Assembly: GCF_016464375.1 (NCBI RefSeq)
Contig: NZ_JADDIU010000021.1
Location: 1 to 64,000, forward strand
DNA length: 64,000 bases
Origin: Bacillus renqingensis
GTDB lineage: Bacteria; Bacillota; Bacilli; Bacillales; Cytobacillaceae
Reading direction: 5' to 3'
Position numbers and translations under genes: made by a program
Shown: piece by piece, positions 61,902 through 64,000 of the stretch
Position numbering within the stretch: the stretch's first letter is position 1
How the letters are laid out: each line of letters starts with the position of its first letter
The notes under the pieces: model-generated
Databases searched by the model: none
What the model saw: only the letters and a program-made list of their open reading frames with translations
What the model was told of the DNA's origin: nothing

Positions 61902-63367
61902 CAAAAGCGAAACGATACCATCCGCTGCTTATCTTATTTGATTTATGGGAGCTTATTAAGAATACCTTTTTTGTTTTCATTTTTTTATATGTGATCAAGG
62001 CTGGTTCCCGTTCGCCCTTTATTACGTATGGCAGAATCCTTTTTTTCATCGTTATCGGGGCAGCGCTAATTTATATCGTTTTAAAGTGGTTTACCCATAA
62101 ATATGAACTGGATGAGCGTTCCTTTCATCTTTACGATGGGATTTTCATTAAAAAGGAGCGGATGATTCCTTTTTCAAAAATTCAAAACGTTAATAAGCAT
62201 ACATCTCTGTTTCATCAATTCTTTCAGGTGACTTCCATTAGCTTTGAAACTGGGATAGCTGGTGAGGAAGCGGCGGTCAAATTCAAAGTCATCTCCCAAA
62301 AGGAAGCAGCTCAAATGGAACAGTATATCGCTGGCAGGGAAGATGACGTCCATTTGCCTATTGTCGAAAAAGCAGCAACCGACCGGACCATTCATTTTAG
62401 ACCGACGAAGCGGGATACTTTAAAGGCGAGTTTTACATCCCTAAGCTTCCTTGTTCTTATCCCTGTATTGTTTTCTTTCTATTCTAAAGTGGATGAAATC
62501 TTTGATGTGGATGAGAAAACAAAAGGTTTTTTTTCTTATATTATTCATTCTGTGTGGATTGTAACTGTGATTGTGTTGATCGTTGTCCTTGGTTCAGTTG
62601 TTTTCGGCATCGTTCGGACATTTGTGAAATATGGAAAATATGAAATTTCCTCTGACCCCGAGCGAATTTATATTAACAAAGGGGTTATTGATGAAACGGC
62701 TTTTTCGATTGCAAAAGATAAAGTTCAGGCCATTGCAATAGAACAGTCCTTCACGAAACGCTTGTTTGGGCTAGCCGAGGTAAAGTTGACAAGTGCAGGC
62801 AGTCTTAGTTTGGAGGAGGATGCATCTGATATCAATTCACTCTACCCTTTCTTACCGGTTCGAAGAGCCTATGAAATGGTATCAGAAATTTTACCTGCTT
62901 ATGAAGTTACACTAGAAATGAAGCGGCTTCCCAGAAAGTCTTTATGGGCCCGCTTGTTAAGGCCAAGCTGGCTCTGGATGATTATAACGGCTGTTTTATT
63001 TTATTTTAAGCCAGCATTTCTTGGAGTAAAGCTAAGCTGGTGGATTCTATCGGCCGTGCTGTTAATCGTGATTATTGCAGCAAGGGTGTTAGATTTTTTA
63101 AATACACAATATATTTTGAATGACCGTTTTATCCAACTGAAAACAGGCAGCCTGACTACATCATTATTTCTATCCAGACGTGATAAGGTAATCGAAGTAA
63201 AGGTTTCTCGGAATATCATTCAAAAATGGTTAGGGCTTGCATCCATCGAAACCATCAATCGGGGCAAACCGATTCAGCATAACGAAATAAAAGATATCCC
63301 ATTGGAATTTGCCGAAACGTTCTACAAATGGTACATGGGACGGATTGCTGAAATTGAAAAAGAGTAA
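61898..63367 (+). CDS. ydbT: YdbT-like membrane protein with multiple PH domains
   Basis: 489 residues; three DUF304/bPH2 domains each preceded by helix pairs: ERSFHLYDGIFIKKERMIPF, ISSDPERIYINKGVIDETAF and LNDRFIQLKTGSLTTSLFLS mark the three domain starts, each followed by the K-I-Q/K-V-Q strand. Partner of YdbS through a 4-base ATGA overlap. Probably an oligomeric envelope-protection complex. Confidence 0.9.
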   Translation: MTKAKRYHPLLILFDLWELIKNTFFVFIFLYVIKAGSRSPFITYGRILFFIVIGAALIYIVLKWFTHKYELDERSFHLYDGIFIKKERMIPFSKIQNVNKHTSLFHQFFQVTSISFETGIAGEEAAVKFKVISQKEAAQMEQYIAGREDDVHLPIVEKAATDRTIHFRPTKRDTLKASFTSLSFLVLIPVLFSFYSKVDEIFDVDEKTKGFFSYIIHSVWIVTVIVLIVVLGSVVFGIVRTFVKYGKYEISSDPERIYINKGVIDETAFSIAKDKVQAIAIEQSFTKRLFGLAEVKLTSAGSLSLEEDASDINSLYPFLPVRRAYEMVSEILPAYEVTLEMKRLPRKSLWARLLRPSWLWMIITAVLFYFKPAFLGVKLSWWILSAVLLIVIIAARVLDFLNTQYILNDRFIQLKTGSLTTSLFLSRRDKVIEVKVSRNIIQKWLGLASIETINRGKPIQHNEIKDIPLEFAETFYKWYMGRIAEIEKE

Positions 63368-63498
63368 AATGGTGTCAGGCACCATTCGTGGACATTTGTC
63401 CGCCCCCAGTGGACATTTTGGAAATAGTTGTATTTTGTAATTAAAGACAGTCCCGGCCGAGTCCAGCGGCTGGGACTGCGATGGTTCTCTACTCCAAA
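63368..63498. repeat. Small palindromic repeats between ydbT and MMPL gene
   Basis: AATGGTG-TCAGG-CACCATT followed by GGACATTTGTCC and a second GGACATTTTGG, a motif set seen repeatedly in Bacillus intergenic DNA, then AGTCCC / GGGACT (63452-63477). Probably end transcripts from both sides. Confidence 0.55.
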
Positions 63499-64000
63499 TT
63501 ATGGAGTGGAGGAACGGCTTTTGTGTTTTTCGTGTGTTTTTTCCTTTTCCAATAAAACAATTAATCCCGGTAATAATATTCCTCTGATTAAGAAGGTGTC
63601 GAGCAGGATTCCCACTGCTACGATGAAGCCAAAAATGAACAGCAATTGGATCGGCTGGGTCATCAATACGGCAAAGGTGGCTGCTAGAATTAGGCCGGCA
63701 GAGGAAATGACACCGCCTGTATTAGTAACAGCGATTTCTACTGCATCTTTGACATTATGCTTGGCTCTTTCCTCCTGGAACCTGGAGACTAGCATGATAT
63801 TATAGTCAATTCCCAAAGCAATCAAGAAGACGAAGGCATAAAGCGGAACGCGATTGCTAATGGTATCAATCCCAAATATCACGCTGCTTAAGAATGTTCC
63901 TAGGCCTAATGCAGCAAAGAATGAAATCAGAATTGTCCCCATCATATAAATCGGCATTTTAAACGACCTTGTTAAAACAATTAATAAGATGAAGATTAAA
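63499..64000 (-). CDS. MMPL-family exporter, C-terminal part (runs off window)
   Basis: The frame is open to the window end; the visible 167 residues hold the last four to five helices of an MMPL/YdfJ-type exporter: LTRSFKMPIYMMGTILISF, ALGIDYNIMLVSRFQEER (proton relay Asp-Tyr) and TNTGGVISSAGLILAATFAV. Distinct from the ydgH protein in this window. The N-terminal half lies beyond 64000. Confidence 0.92.
   Translation of the reverse strand, partial: LIFILLIVLTRSFKMPIYMMGTILISFFAALGLGTFLSSVIFGIDTISNRVPLYAFVFLIALGIDYNIMLVSRFQEERAKHNVKDAVEIAVTNTGGVISSAGLILAATFAVLMTQPIQLLFIFGFIVAVGILLDTFLIRGILLPGLIVLLEKEKTHEKHKSRSSTP

Overview
The window looks like a chromosome segment of a low-GC, spore-forming Bacillaceae bacterium of the Bacillus/Neobacillus/Peribacillus kind. 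The evidence is a spore germinant-receptor operon (gerB-gerA-gerC order), a SleL/YaaH-type LysM-GH18 spore cortex enzyme, many homologues of B. subtilis proteins (RibDEAH, GlvA/R/C, Zur-regulated ZnuACB and alternative S14, YdgG/YdgH, Mta, YcgQ/YcgR, YdbS/YdbT, PbpA/H), strong AGGAGG ribosome sites, frequent TTG/GTG starts and typical Bacillus dispersed repeats. No tRNA, rRNA, CRISPR array or prophage was seen.

Layout. 1-2.8 kb: 3' remnant of a ProP-like transporter, a GNAT acetyltransferase, and a PadR regulator coupled to a HAAS-domain membrane protein. 3.1-7.7 kb: a zinc-starvation island with five Zur boxes, zinc-free S14, a decayed YciC GTPase, glutathione peroxidase, the ZnuA-ZnuC-ZnuB importer and a second, degenerate copy of the glutathione peroxidase 3' end. 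7.8-11.6 kb: MarR regulator and MMPL exporter (ydgGH) behind a textbook promoter and a near-perfect palindrome. 11.9-14.5 kb: two CBO0543-type membrane proteins, a GNAT and a Nudix protein. 14.6-18.7 kb: the riboflavin operon ribD-ribE-ribBA-ribH behind two almost identical FMN riboswitches in tandem, each with its own terminator. 18.8-23.5 kb: alpha-glucoside PTS and 6-phospho-alpha-glucosidase genes with an RpiR regulator. 24.1-27.9 kb: germination operon. 28.2-30.9 kb: MerR/TipAS regulator, then a divergent LysR-methyltransferase pair.

30.9-37.3 kb is a mobile-element graveyard: two fragments of one transposase family, an intact IS1380-type element with terminal repeats and a 5-bp target duplication, a truncated SDR gene and several small unassigned secreted or membrane genes. 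37.3-41.4 kb holds a beta-helix protein, a cell-wall protein with four near-identical Ig-like repeats and an LPNTA sortase signal, and a bacteriohemerythrin behind a perfect Fnr box. 41.8-45.6 kb: YcgR/YcgQ membrane pair, then a c-di-GMP-I riboswitch controlling an EAL-PAS-PAS phosphodiesterase. 46.6-51.0 kb: BlaI-BlaR1 sensory pair with BlaI operators in front of itself and of a class B PBP, a mec-like arrangement on a PbpA/H-type protein. 51.0-57.6 kb: a 52-bp tandem hairpin repeat, Hsp20, a DUF1646 transporter, a CAP-domain protein, SleL, an Xre regulator with two small membrane proteins, and a Uma2-type protein. 57.6-64.0 kb: AmpS-type aminopeptidase, alpha/beta hydrolase, YoaK-type protein, an ABC ATPase remnant, YdbS/YdbT, and the 3' part of a second MMPL exporter running off the window.

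The strongest observations are the tandem duplicated FMN riboswitch, the c-di-GMP riboswitch feeding back on a phosphodiesterase, two genes whose only well-placed initiation codon appears to be ATA (ribE and the LPNTA protein), the Fnr-hemerythrin pairing, and the BlaI-controlled PBP. All assignments come from reading the sequence and from memory of protein families; no database search was possible.
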